A stretch of 64,000 bases of DNA from Tsuneonella aeria. Its GTDB lineage: Bacteria > Pseudomonadota > Alphaproteobacteria > Sphingomonadales > Sphingomonadaceae. Of this stretch, positions 55,641 to 63,824 are shown in pieces (the stretch's first letter is position 1; the number at the start of each line of letters is the position of its first letter). Below the pieces are notes generated by a model that had not been told where the DNA came from, did no database searches, and saw only the letters and a program-made list of their open reading frames with translations. The DNA lies in assembly GCF_009827495.1 (NCBI RefSeq), contig NZ_WTZA01000001.1, positions 248,001 to 312,000 of the forward strand, read 5' to 3'. The position numbers and the translations under genes were made by a program.

Positions 55641-55894
55641 CGCGTTCCGATATGACCGATCGACCCGGTGCGCCCGTAGCCGCCTCAGCCAGGCGCCGTC
55701 GCGGCGTAGCGGTGGTGGCAAAAGGACTGGCGGGCGCGGTGATGGCCCTTGGCGGGGCGGCAGGCTGTGTCAACGTGACGGCCCCGGACAAGCCGATTGT
55801 CATCGAGTTGAATGTGAACATCCGGCAGGAAGTGATCTACCGCCTCGCAGCCGACGCGGGCGAGACGATCGAGGAAAACGAGGACATCTTCTGA
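55637..55894 (+). CDS. ynbE: YnbE family lipoprotein
   Basis: The 85-residue product has a twin-basic N-terminus (ASARRRRGVAVV), a hydrophobic segment and a lipobox ending LGGAAGC, so Cys44 is likely lipidated. The mature part NVTAPDKPIVIELNVNIRQE is the YnbE signature. In E. coli YnbE is the outer-membrane lipoprotein that forms a beta-bridge with YdbH. It overlaps ydbH by four bases and shares one base with ydbL, so the three are translationally coupled. Confidence 0.87.
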   Translation: MTRSDMTDRPGAPVAASARRRRGVAVVAKGLAGAVMALGGAAGCVNVTAPDKPIVIELNVNIRQEVIYRLAADAGETIEENEDIF

Positions 55895-56280
55895 TGAGCA
55901 GCTTCTGGAATCTGGGCAAGGGCGCGATGCTTGCTCTTGCTGTCGTGATCGCAGCCCCGGCGAGCGCCCAGCGCGACCCCGCCTACGATGCCGCACGGGC
56001 CGCCGGCCAGGTGGGCGAAAAGATGGACGGCTACCTCGGCATCGTCGGGAACGGCGGGAGCCAGCTCCAGCGGATCGTGGCGGACATCAACATAAAACGC
56101 CGGGCGCTCTATGCGGAAAAGGCGCGCGCCGCGAATGCCACCCTCGAGGAATACGCCCTTACCGCCGGGTGTATCGCGATTGCGCGCACGGCGCCGGGCG
56201 AGAAATACCAGGCGCCCGACGGATCGTGGCAGACGCGCACGTCCGCCGCGCCGATGCGCGACAGCCGTTGTCCAGGTTGA
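55894..56280 (+). CDS. ydbL: YdbL family protein (DUF1318)
   Basis: The 128-residue product has a signal peptide (AMLALAVVIAAPASA) and a mature part with DPAYDAARAAGQVGEKMDGYLG, INIKRRALYAEKA and GCIAIARTAPGEKYQAPDG, the YdbL/DUF1318 pattern. In E. coli it is a periplasmic chaperone-like partner that controls YdbH-YnbE assembly. The ATG is coupled to the ynbE stop (TGATG). Confidence 0.83.
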   Translation: MSSFWNLGKGAMLALAVVIAAPASAQRDPAYDAARAAGQVGEKMDGYLGIVGNGGSQLQRIVADINIKRRALYAEKARAANATLEEYALTAGCIAIARTAPGEKYQAPDGSWQTRTSAAPMRDSRCPG

Positions 56281-56392
56281 CGCATCGGCCGATTGAGCGG
56301 GAGAGCGGGCCGCGGTCGGTTGACTCGGCCTTGGGCCCTGCCTAAGGGGGCGGCGCACCGGCTCTTCCTTTCATAGGGTAGGGCCGGTTCCG

Positions 56393-56398
56393 TATATT
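56393..56398 (+). promoter_or_regulatory. Possible -10 box of the atp operon
   Basis: TATATT stands out from the GC-rich surroundings 56 bases before the atpI start. The matching -35 (TTCATA, 17 bases upstream) is weak, so this is only a likely position. Confidence 0.35.
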
Positions 56399-56453
56399 TT
56401 CGAACCTGGCCACCCGTTCGCGGCGGCCGGGGAAGCGCAACGGACCGCACGCC

Positions 56454-56765
56454 TTGGCCGACCAGAACGACCACAATTCCGGCGACGACCTCGATCGCCG
56501 AATCGCAGACGCGCAAGCGCGCCAGCATAAAGGCGCCACCAACGCGCAAGGCCAGGCGGAAACGCGTGGCTGGGCCGTGGGCATAGAGTTCATCGGGGCC
56601 GTGCTGGTCAGCGGTTTCATCGGCTGGGCCATCGACAACTGGGCAGGGCTGGGAACCGCGCCGTGGGGCATGATCGTGTTCCTGGTGCTCGGCTTTGCGG
56701 CCGGTGTGCGCCGGGCGATGAAGACCTCCGCGCAGTTCGACAGCGATCCCCGCAACGACGGCTGA
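56454..56765 (+). CDS. atpI: ATP synthase assembly protein AtpI (AtpZ-like)
   Basis: The 103-residue product has a hydrophilic N-terminus, then two membrane segments (GIEFIGAVLVSGFIGWAIDNW and APWGMIVFLVLGFAAGVRRA). It is the first gene of the F0 operon. AtpI helps assemble the c-ring and may take part in Mg2+ uptake. The start is TTG 56454; no ATG or GTG occurs in frame upstream before homology begins, so a TTG start is likely. Confidence 0.82.
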   Translation: MADQNDHNSGDDLDRRIADAQARQHKGATNAQGQAETRGWAVGIEFIGAVLVSGFIGWAIDNWAGLGTAPWGMIVFLVLGFAAGVRRAMKTSAQFDSDPRNDG

Positions 56766-56784
56766 CAGGCAGGATACGAGTTTC

Positions 56785-57534
56785 ATGGCAAGCCCGATGG
56801 AGCAATTCGAGGTCGTCCGCATCCAGCCGCTCGAAGCGGCGGGGTACGATCTCTCGTTCACCAACAGTTCCTTGTGGATGGCGATCGCGCTTGGCGTGAT
56901 CGGAATCTTCATGTTCGTCGGCACCGCCCGCCCGCAGCTCGTTCCCGGGCGCTGGCAGGCTGCGGTCGAGTACGTTTACGACTTCGTGCGCAACATGCTG
57001 TCCGAAAACGTGGGGCCCGAAGGCAAGCGCTATGCGCCGCTGATCTTCGCGATCTTCATGTTCGTGCTCGTGTGCAACCTGCTGGGGCTGCTGCCGTGGG
57101 TCGGGGCCTTCACGCCGACCAGCCATATCTCGGTGACGATCGGCCTGGCGTTCCTCGTGTTCATCGTCGTCTGCGTTGTCGGTTTCTGGCGGCACGGCCT
57201 GCACTTCTTCAGCCTCTTCTGGCCGAAGGACGCCAATATCTTCCTCGGCGCCTTCGTGTTCGTAATCGAAGTGCTGAGCTTCCTCTCAAGGCCGTTCACC
57301 CTCGCGATCCGGTTGTTTGCGAACATGACCGCCGGCCACGTCCTGCTGAAAGTGTTCGGGACGTTCGTGGTCGCGCTCGGCTCGTTCCAGGCCATCCCGT
57401 ACGTGTTTGGCATCCTGCCGCTGGCAGTGAACGTGGCGCTGACCGCGCTCGAACTGCTGATCGCGGTTGTGCAGGCCTACGTTTTCGCTCTCCTCGCTTC
57501 GTTGTACCTCAACGACGCGGTGAACCTCCACTAA
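56785..57534 (+). CDS. atpB: ATP synthase F0 subunit a
   Basis: Subunit a forms the proton half-channels with the c-ring in the inner membrane. The 249-residue product has five to six membrane segments and the essential Arg176 in FTLAIRLFANMTAGH. It lies 19 bases after atpI and 52 before atpE. Confidence 0.97.
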   Translation: MASPMEQFEVVRIQPLEAAGYDLSFTNSSLWMAIALGVIGIFMFVGTARPQLVPGRWQAAVEYVYDFVRNMLSENVGPEGKRYAPLIFAIFMFVLVCNLLGLLPWVGAFTPTSHISVTIGLAFLVFIVVCVVGFWRHGLHFFSLFWPKDANIFLGAFVFVIEVLSFLSRPFTLAIRLFANMTAGHVLLKVFGTFVVALGSFQAIPYVFGILPLAVNVALTALELLIAVVQAYVFALLASLYLNDAVNLH

Positions 57535-57586
57535 CCGGGCATTTCTTGTCCGCCACACTGAACTACGCTTAGGAAAGGTTTTCGAC

Positions 57587-57811
57587 ATGGACGTTGCATC
57601 GGCAAAAGTTATCGGCGCGGGTCTGGCTGCGATCGGCGCGGGTCTTGCCGCGATCGGCGTGGGCGCGATCTTCGGCAACTACCTCAACGGCGCGCTGCGC
57701 AATCCCAGCGCCGACGCGCAGATGGGCGGCCGCCTGATCTTCGGCTTCGCCGTGACCGAAGCGCTTGGCCTGATCGCGGCGGTCGTCGCGCTGGCGCTGG
57801 CGTTCAGCTGA
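57587..57811 (+). CDS. atpE: ATP synthase F0 subunit c
   Basis: The 74-residue hairpin protein forms the rotor ring. It has a Gly/Ala-rich first helix (GAGLAAIGAGLAAIGVGAIFG), the polar loop RNPS at 38-41 and the proton-carrying Glu58 in GFAVTEALGL. No Na+-binding Gln/Ser signature is visible, so proton coupling is expected. Confidence 0.97.
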   Translation: MDVASAKVIGAGLAAIGAGLAAIGVGAIFGNYLNGALRNPSADAQMGGRLIFGFAVTEALGLIAAVVALALAFS

Positions 57812-57888
57812 TCTTCCGGATTACCGGCCTGGGCGCATTTTCGGCGCCCGGGCCGGATCCACTCTATTCCGACTGACGGGCGGCCTCG

Positions 57889-58380
57889 ATGCCTCAATTC
57901 GATTTCGGTAACGTGTTCATCCCCCAGCTGTTCTGGCTGGCGGTGTTTTTCATCGTGCTCTACTTCGGCATCGTTCGCCTGACGCTGCCGCGTCTCGGCA
58001 AGGTGATGGACGAGCGGGCAAACCGGATCGACACGGATCTCTCGACCGCGCGGGAGGCGAAGGAAGCGGCAGACTCGCTCCGCGAACGCTACCAGGCCGA
58101 ACTCGAAGCCAACCGTGAACAGGCCCGCGCGGCCCTGGCCGACGCGAAAGCGCAGGCGGGCAAGGCGCGCGAGCAACGCGTGGCTGCCGCGGACCAGGAG
58201 ACAGGCGCGTTACTGGCGGCGGCCGAACAGCGGATAGCGGACGCTCGCGGCGCTGCTCAGGAAGCAATGCGCGATGTCGCCCGGGAAACGACCCAGGCCA
58301 TCGTTGCTCGTCTAACCGGTACGGAGCCTTCTGCCGAATCGGCGGCAGGCGCCGTCGACAACGCGCTCGCCCGCCGCTGA
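57889..58380 (+). CDS. atpF': ATP synthase F0 subunit b'
   Basis: The 163-residue protein has one membrane segment (LFWLAVFFIVLYFGIVRLTL) and a long charged helix that pairs with b in the peripheral stalk. The separate b and b' genes are characteristic of alphaproteobacteria and cyanobacteria. atpF begins 15 bases after its stop. Confidence 0.94.
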   Translation: MPQFDFGNVFIPQLFWLAVFFIVLYFGIVRLTLPRLGKVMDERANRIDTDLSTAREAKEAADSLRERYQAELEANREQARAALADAKAQAGKAREQRVAAADQETGALLAAAEQRIADARGAAQEAMRDVARETTQAIVARLTGTEPSAESAAGAVDNALARR

Positions 58381-58395
58381 CAGGACATACGAGAG

Positions 58396-58947
58396 ATGAG
58401 CGCACTTCCCGCAATCGTTGAAGAGCATCCCGCCGGTCATACGGAGGTTGCGGACCACGCCGAACCGACTTTGCTTGGGCTTGGCGCGGAAAGCTGGGTC
58501 TATGTCAGCCTGACGATCTTTTTCCTGCTGGCGATTTTCGTCTTGAAGGCACCGCAGAAGATCGCGGCTGCGCTGGACGGCCAGATCGCCGAGAAGCGCC
58601 GGAACCTCGACGAGGCCGCACGGATCCGCGCCGAGGCCCAGGCTCTTCTTGACGATGCCAAGGCCCAGCATGCCGCCAGCGCGCGTGACGCTGCGGCGAT
58701 GCTCGACCACGCCCGGACGGAAGCAGCGCACATCGTGAGCCAGGCAGAGGCCGATACGGCTGCCCTGATCGAGCGGCGTAGCGCGATGGCGACGGCCAAG
58801 ATCGCTGCCGCAGAGCGCGCGGTCGTGGAAGAGTTGCGCCGCGACGCAGCCAGCCTTGCAACGCAAGCCGCGACCCAACTGATCCGCGAGCGGCACCTCG
58901 AGGCCGACGACCGCAAGCTCGCCGACACGATCATTGCCGGGATCTGA
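58396..58947 (+). CDS. atpF: ATP synthase F0 subunit b
   Basis: The 183-residue protein starts with an extra hydrophilic tail of about 25 residues, then a membrane segment (WVYVSLTIFFLLAIFVL) and a long Ala/Arg/Glu-rich coiled coil (KIAAALDGQIAEKRRNLDEA). It completes the F0 operon. The F1 genes (atpHAGDC) are not in the window, as is usual in this group. Confidence 0.95.
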   Translation: MSALPAIVEEHPAGHTEVADHAEPTLLGLGAESWVYVSLTIFFLLAIFVLKAPQKIAAALDGQIAEKRRNLDEAARIRAEAQALLDDAKAQHAASARDAAAMLDHARTEAAHIVSQAEADTAALIERRSAMATAKIAAAERAVVEELRRDAASLATQAATQLIRERHLEADDRKLADTIIAGI

Positions 58948-59286
58948 GGCGGCTTAGGCCGGCCTATCGTCGATCTCTCTTCTCGACACGCTCGGGGAGA
59001 GACGGCGTGCTGGTTACCGCAGATCGATTGCTGCCCATTGGACGGCGACGAATGGGCGCTCGACTGACGTGACCGTAGCCGGGTGACGATCGTCGCCGGG
59101 CGGCAGGGACGTTGCAAAAACTCCCGCCGACTTCGATGGTTCTGAAGGGCCGCGTGATCCGATTCACAGAACGATGGCAGGTTTCGGCGGTTATTGGTTG
59201 AACGATGGCATGCGGGTTTCCCGATAGGACCAGCGAAAAAGGCGGAATCCCTGTGGTCGGCTGCTTGAGACAGCTTTCCTTTTCGG
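58948..59286. other. Intergenic stretch without a recognisable gene
   Basis: About 340 bases lie between atpF and the quinone oxidoreductase gene. Visible features are a perfect palindrome TAGGCCGGCCTA just after atpF, a second palindrome GACGATCGTC, and an 11-base direct repeat GAACGATGGCA (59169-59179 and 59200-59210). Open frames in it are short and show no ribosome-binding site. I see no RNA gene or terminator with a good T-run. Confidence 0.5.
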
Positions 59287-60261
59287 TCAGGGATGAAAGA
59301 CCAACTTCCCGACCAGGCTGCCGGACGCCATCGCCTCAAATCCCTCCCGCCAGTGCATGAGGGGCAGGGTGCGGTCGATCGTCGGGGTGATGCGCCCCTC
59401 GGCTGCGAGGCGGGCGACGGCATCGGCGATCCGTGCACCGCGATCCGGGAAGCGCCGCGCATATTCTCCCGCGCGCACGCCGACGATCGAAAAGCCTTTG
59501 ATCAGGGGGATGTTGGCCGCAACCTGCGGGATGCGTCCCGCAACGAAGCCGACGACCAGCAGCTTGCCGCCGAAGGCCACGCAGCGGGTGCTCTCGTCGA
59601 AAACGTCGCCACCCACGGGGTCGAATACGAGATCGCACAGGTGTCCTTCAGTGAGCTCTGCGACGTTATCCCGGAAGCGGCCGCGGTTATCGATAACAGC
59701 CGCGGGGGCGACGGCGCTTTCGATCCGTGACATCTTGGCGGGATCGTGGGTCCCTGCGATAACCGTGGCGCCCAGCGCCCGGGCGAGGTTGCAGGCCGCA
59801 AGCCCCACGCCGCCGCTTGCGCCATGGACCAGGACTGTATCGCCTTCCTGCATACCGCCGAGTTCGACCAGCGCGGTATAGGCGGTGACATAGGCAGCGC
59901 CGAGGCTTGCCGCCCGGTCGAAGTCGAGCCCGGCGGGTATGTGCCGCAAGGTTCCGGCGGGCAGGGAGGCGATCTGGGCGAATGCACCGGTCTTGGCGCC
60001 CCCCATGACGCGGTCGCCGGGCGCAAAGCGGCTATTCGGTCCGGCCTCGATCACCTCGCCCGCCATTTCCATGCCGGGCACGAATGGCACCGGCGGTTTG
60101 AACTGATATTCGCCCCGCGTCATCAGAAGGTCCGGATAATTCAGCGATGCCGCGCGCACCCGGACCAGCACATTTCCATCCGCGGGGACGGGGCGGGGCA
60201 GGTCCGCCATCTCGAGCCCCGAAAGGTCCGGAGTCAGGGACCGGACCAGCAGTCCGCGCAT
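59287..60261 (-). CDS. NADPH:quinone oxidoreductase family protein
   Basis: The 324-residue product is a zinc-free medium-chain dehydrogenase/reductase with the QOR pattern: RAASLNYPDLLMTRGEYQ, PFVPGMEMAGEV, VHGASGGVGLAACNLARALGA (nucleotide-binding) and DLVFDPVGGDVFDES. It reduces quinones or enones with NADPH. Start ATG 60261. It lies four bases after gloB on the same strand, so the two form a small detoxification operon. Confidence 0.85.
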   Translation of the reverse strand: MRGLLVRSLTPDLSGLEMADLPRPVPADGNVLVRVRAASLNYPDLLMTRGEYQFKPPVPFVPGMEMAGEVIEAGPNSRFAPGDRVMGGAKTGAFAQIASLPAGTLRHIPAGLDFDRAASLGAAYVTAYTALVELGGMQEGDTVLVHGASGGVGLAACNLARALGATVIAGTHDPAKMSRIESAVAPAAVIDNRGRFRDNVAELTEGHLCDLVFDPVGGDVFDESTRCVAFGGKLLVVGFVAGRIPQVAANIPLIKGFSIVGVRAGEYARRFPDRGARIADAVARLAAEGRITPTIDRTLPLMHWREGFEAMASGSLVGKLVFHP

Positions 60262-60265
60262 CGAT

Positions 60266-61021
60266 TCAGAAATTGTCCTTGGCCGCGCGTAGGATTGCGA
60301 AGGTTTCCTCAGGCGTGTCGCCGCCCCAACGGCTACGCAGATCATCCCGGTCGGCGCGCAGGAAGGGGTTGGTCAGCAGCTCGCGTTCCAGCTTGGTGGG
60401 CACGGTCGGTTCATTCCGCATCCGCCGCGCGTCGATCTCTTCCACATATGCCCGCAGCTCTGCGTTGTCCGGATCTGCGCTGAGGGCGAAGCGCGCGTTC
60501 GCCTGTGTATATTCGTGCGCGCAGTACAGCATGGTTTCGGGCGGCAAGGCACGGATGCGATCGAGGCTTGCCCAGAACTGCTGCGGATTGCCTTCGAACA
60601 TGCGTCCGCAGCCGAGCGCGAACACACTGTCTCCCACGAAGGCGATGCCGTCGTCAGCCAGGTGATAGGCGACATGGCCAGTGGTATGGCCGCCCACGTC
60701 GATCACCTTCGCTTCGTGCACGCCGATCGTGACGGTGTCGCCATCGTCCACGACGCGGTCGATCGGAGCGATCTTCTCGACTTCAGCCGGGGCGACGATC
60801 GTGCAGCCGGTGGCGGCCTTGATGGCGGCGTTTCCGCCGGCGTGATCGGGGTGCCAGTGGGTGTTCCATATCTGCGTGATCTGCCAGCCTTTCGCGGCCG
60901 CTTCGCGCAGATAGGCATCGGCGTCGGGCGTATCGATGCAGACCGTTTCCTGGCTGTCCGAATCGTGGACCAGGAAGCCGTAGTTGTCGGACAGGCAAGG
61001 GAACTGATGGATTTCCAGCAT
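60266..61021 (-). CDS. gloB: Hydroxyacylglutathione hydrolase (glyoxalase II)
   Basis: GloB hydrolyses S-lactoylglutathione from methylglyoxal detoxification. The 251-residue metallo-beta-lactamase-fold protein has the dinuclear-metal motif THWHPDHAGG at residues 54-63, GHTTGHVAY and FVGDSVFALGCGRMFEG. ALPPETMLYCAHEYT and RMRNEPTVPTKLERE belong to the glutathione-binding domain. Glyoxalase I is not in the window. Confidence 0.95.
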   Translation of the reverse strand: MLEIHQFPCLSDNYGFLVHDSDSQETVCIDTPDADAYLREAAAKGWQITQIWNTHWHPDHAGGNAAIKAATGCTIVAPAEVEKIAPIDRVVDDGDTVTIGVHEAKVIDVGGHTTGHVAYHLADDGIAFVGDSVFALGCGRMFEGNPQQFWASLDRIRALPPETMLYCAHEYTQANARFALSADPDNAELRAYVEEIDARRMRNEPTVPTKLERELLTNPFLRADRDDLRSRWGGDTPEETFAILRAAKDNF

Positions 61022-61052
61022 GGCGGGAGGATAGGCGCTCAGCCGCTCTCAG

Positions 61053-61090
61053 AAAAGGCCCGCCTGCTCGGTTGAGCGGGCGGGCCTTTC
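61053..61090. terminator. Bidirectional intrinsic terminator between gloB and rpsA
   Basis: A 16-bp stem (61054-61069 with 61074-61089, one G-U pair) closes a GGTT loop. On the minus strand it is followed by TTTTCT and so ends the rpsA transcript. On the plus strand TTTCT follows too. Confidence 0.93.
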
Positions 61091-61150
61091 TGTTTCGGCG
61101 TGCGCGTCGCAGGCGTGAGTCCCGTGACGCAAACTAACCTCGCGGTTCGC

Positions 61151-62863
61151 TTACTGCTTGGCCTTCAGCGCTTCGCCGAGGATGTCGCCGAGCGAAGCAC
61201 CCGAGTCGGACGAACCGTACTGTTCCACGGCCTGCTTCTCTTCGGCGATCTGGCGCGCCTTGATCGAGAAGTTCGGCTTCTTCGAACGATCGAAGCCGGT
61301 GACCATCGCGTCCAGCTTGTTGCCGACCTGGAAGCGGTCAGGACGCTGTTCGTCGCGGTCGCGGCCGAGGTCGCTGCGCTTGATGAAACCGGTTGCGCCA
61401 TCGTCGCCGACCTGCACTTCCAGGCCGCCGTCACGCACTTCGAGCACGGTCACGGTCACGACGTCGTTCTTCTTGAGGCCGCTGGCCGAAGCGGCGGCGC
61501 CGGCAGTCGGTGCGCCCTTCTCGAGCTGCTTCATGCCGAGGCTGATGCGTTCCTTCTCGACATCGACGTCGAGAACGATCGCCTGGACTTCCTCGCCCTT
61601 GCGGTGAAGCGCCAGCGCATCTTCGCCCGAGATGCCCCAGGCGATGTCAGACATGTGGACCATGCCGTCCACGTCGCCGGGCAGGCCGATGAACAGGCCG
61701 AACTCGGTCGCGTTCTTGACTTCGCCGGTGACGGTCGAGCCGACCGGGTGGGCATCGGCGAACTCTTCCCACGGATTGCGCTGGGCCTGCTTGAGGCCGA
61801 GGCTGATGCGGCGCTTTTCGCTGTCGACTTCCAGCACCATCACTTCGACTTCCTGCGAGGTCGAGACGATCTTGCCGGGGTGGACGTTCTTCTTGGTCCA
61901 GCTCATTTCCGAAACGTGGACCAGGCCTTCGATGCCGGGCTCGATTTCCACGAACGCGCCGTATTCGGTGATGTTCGTGACCGTGCCGCTCATCTTCATG
62001 CCGACCGGGTACTTGGCGGCGACGCCATCCCACGGATCGCTTTCGAGCTGCTTCATGCCCAGGCTGATGCGCTGGGTATCGGGATTGATGCGGACGATCT
62101 GCACCTTCACCGTGTCACCGATATTGATGACTTCGCTGGGGTGGTTGACGCGCTTGTAGCTCATGTCGGTGACATGGAGCAGGCCGTCGATGCCGCCGAG
62201 GTCCACGAACGCACCGTAATCGGTGATGTTCTTGACGACGCCGTCCATGATCTGGCCTTCGGACAGCTTGTCGATGAGTTCGCTGCGCTGTTCCGCGCGC
62301 GTTTCTTCCAGGACCGCACGACGCGACACGACGATGTTGCCGCGACGGCGATCCATCTTCAGGATCTGGAAGGGCTGCGGCATGTCCATCAGCGGGCCGA
62401 CATCGCGCACCGGGCGAATATCGACCTGGCTGCCGGGGAGAAACGCCACGGCGCCATCGAGGTCGACGGTGAAGCCGCCCTTGACGCGGCCGAAGATGCG
62501 GCCGTCCACGCGCTTGCCTTCGCCGAACTCGTTCTCGAGCTTGTCCCAGGCGGCTTCGCGGCGGGCGCGGTCGCGGCTGAGCATCGCTTCGCCGTCAGCG
62601 TTCTCGACGCGGTCGACGAACACTTCGACTTCCGAGCCGACCGTAAGGCCATGGTCGCCTTCGCCTTCGCCGCGGGTGAATTCCTTGAGGGCCACACGGC
62701 CTTCGCTCTTCAGACCCACGTCGATGATGGCCATGCCATTCTCGATCGCGGTCACGGTGCCTTTCACGACGCGGCCTTCGAAGCCTTCGTCGCCGGCGCC
62801 GCCGAGCTGTTCGTTGAGCAGCGCCTCGAAATCGGCGCGTGTGGGATTGGCGGTTGAAGCCAT
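61151..62863 (-). CDS. rpsA: 30S ribosomal protein S1
   Basis: S1 binds mRNA leaders and helps unfold them on the ribosome. The 570-residue product carries six S1 (OB-fold) repeats: two degenerate N-terminal ones and four clear ones marked by VKNITDYGAFVDLGG, VTNITEYGAFVEIEPG, VKNATEFGLFIGLPG and a last divergent copy. The ATG at 62863 gives the usual ASTANPTRADFEALL; in-frame codons upstream run into the leader. The leader (62864-63041) has no strong GGAG and a small CCGGT/ACCGG hairpin, in line with S1 autoregulation. cmk lies upstream, a classic pair. Confidence 0.96.
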   Translation of the reverse strand: MASTANPTRADFEALLNEQLGGAGDEGFEGRVVKGTVTAIENGMAIIDVGLKSEGRVALKEFTRGEGEGDHGLTVGSEVEVFVDRVENADGEAMLSRDRARREAAWDKLENEFGEGKRVDGRIFGRVKGGFTVDLDGAVAFLPGSQVDIRPVRDVGPLMDMPQPFQILKMDRRRGNIVVSRRAVLEETRAEQRSELIDKLSEGQIMDGVVKNITDYGAFVDLGGIDGLLHVTDMSYKRVNHPSEVINIGDTVKVQIVRINPDTQRISLGMKQLESDPWDGVAAKYPVGMKMSGTVTNITEYGAFVEIEPGIEGLVHVSEMSWTKKNVHPGKIVSTSQEVEVMVLEVDSEKRRISLGLKQAQRNPWEEFADAHPVGSTVTGEVKNATEFGLFIGLPGDVDGMVHMSDIAWGISGEDALALHRKGEEVQAIVLDVDVEKERISLGMKQLEKGAPTAGAAASASGLKKNDVVTVTVLEVRDGGLEVQVGDDGATGFIKRSDLGRDRDEQRPDRFQVGNKLDAMVTGFDRSKKPNFSIKARQIAEEKQAVEQYGSSDSGASLGDILGEALKAKQ

Positions 62864-63041
62864 GTTTCGGGGGTTCCCGTTACTACGTTTGCTACCGGCC
62901 ACCGGTTTTACCGGGGTCTTTACCCGTCTCTCGCACGATTGCGGGGTCAACGGGGCAAGAGGGCCGTCTTCTCCGCGCGGCCGGATGCCGCCGCGAAGGT
63001 CCTGTCGAGCGATGCTGTCGGGACGGGCGCGCACATACGCG

Positions 63042-63683
63042 CTAGCGCCTCTCAGGGCAAGCGCGAAGGCGCGCCGCCTCGACCGCCTCGACCGCAGCGG
63101 CTAGCGCCTGCTCCCTGGTCATTGCCGAGTTGTCGATAACGAACGCCCCTTCAGCGACCCGCAGCGGCGCGTCGGTGCGCGCGGCGTCGCGCTCGTCACG
63201 GGCGCGGATGTCCGCTGCGATTTCGTTCAGGGTCACGTCCGCTCCCCGCTCCCGCATCTCGCTCCACCGCCGCCGGGCACGGGTTTCGATCGCAGCCGTC
63301 ACGAAGATCTTCACGTCCGCGTCGGGTGCAATGACAGTGCCGATATCGCGCCCGTCCAGTACAGCGCCACCGGCCTGCGTAGCGAACGTGCGTTGGCGCG
63401 CGAAAAGTGCCTGTCGGACCGAGGGGTGGATCGACACGCGACTGGCGAGCCCACCCGTCTCCTCGCTGCGCAGATGCGGATCGAGCAGCAGGCCGTCAGG
63501 AAAGCTTGTGGCGGCGAGGGCGTCGCCGCCATCGTCCGGATTGCCGCCATCGAGAAAAACCTGCCGGCCGACCGCGCGATAGAGCAACCCGGTATCGAGA
63601 TAGGGCAGGCCGTAATGGGCAGCGAGCGCGCGGGCGATAGTGCCCTTTCCCGATGCGGTCGGGCCGTCGACGGCGATGATCAT
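63042..63683 (-). CDS. cmk: Cytidylate kinase
   Basis: Cmk phosphorylates CMP and dCMP. The 213-residue product has the P-loop IIAVDGPTASGKGTIARALA, YLDTGLLYRAVGRQ and GRDIGTVIAPDADVKIFVTA. The start at 63683 was chosen because the P-loop begins directly there; 16 upstream in-frame residues lack homology. It is upstream of rpsA on the same strand with 178 bases between. Confidence 0.96.
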   Translation of the reverse strand: MIIAVDGPTASGKGTIARALAAHYGLPYLDTGLLYRAVGRQVFLDGGNPDDGGDALAATSFPDGLLLDPHLRSEETGGLASRVSIHPSVRQALFARQRTFATQAGGAVLDGRDIGTVIAPDADVKIFVTAAIETRARRRWSEMRERGADVTLNEIAADIRARDERDAARTDAPLRVAEGAFVIDNSAMTREQALAAAVEAVEAARLRACPERR

Positions 63684-63712
63684 GCAAAATCCCCTAGTCG
63701 GCATTCGCGGAC

Positions 63713-63740
63713 TTGAGAACCGCCCGCTCAATGTTATCTC
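63713..63740 (+). promoter_or_regulatory. Promoter of the SugE/Gdx-type gene
   Basis: TTGAGA (63713-63718) and TATCTC (63735-63740) are spaced 16 bases. Transcription would start near 63747, giving a leader of about 78 bases. Confidence 0.5.
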
Positions 63741-63746
63741 GCCTGG

Positions 63747-63824
63747 GCGAGGGCCACGTCCCGCGTGCTTTTTGACAAGCAGGAGGTCCGGGACGGCCCG
63801 GCGGAAACCTTGAAGGAGGCTGCC
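63747..63824 (+). promoter_or_regulatory. Candidate guanidine-II (mini-ykkC) riboswitch leader
   Basis: The leader contains a perfect 5-bp stem CCGGG/CCCGG with an ACGG tetraloop (63788-63801), the exact hairpin type of the guanidine-II riboswitch. It stands 11 bases before the AAGGAGG ribosome-binding site. Guanidine-II needs two such hairpins. The expected first one, GGG-CCACGT-CCC (63751-63762), has ACGT in a six-base loop rather than ACGR, so the match is incomplete. Confidence 0.4.

Noticed and set aside
61100..62857. 585-codon frame antisense to rpsA
   Set aside because: Its composition mirrors the S1 repeats on the other strand and it contains no recognisable domain.
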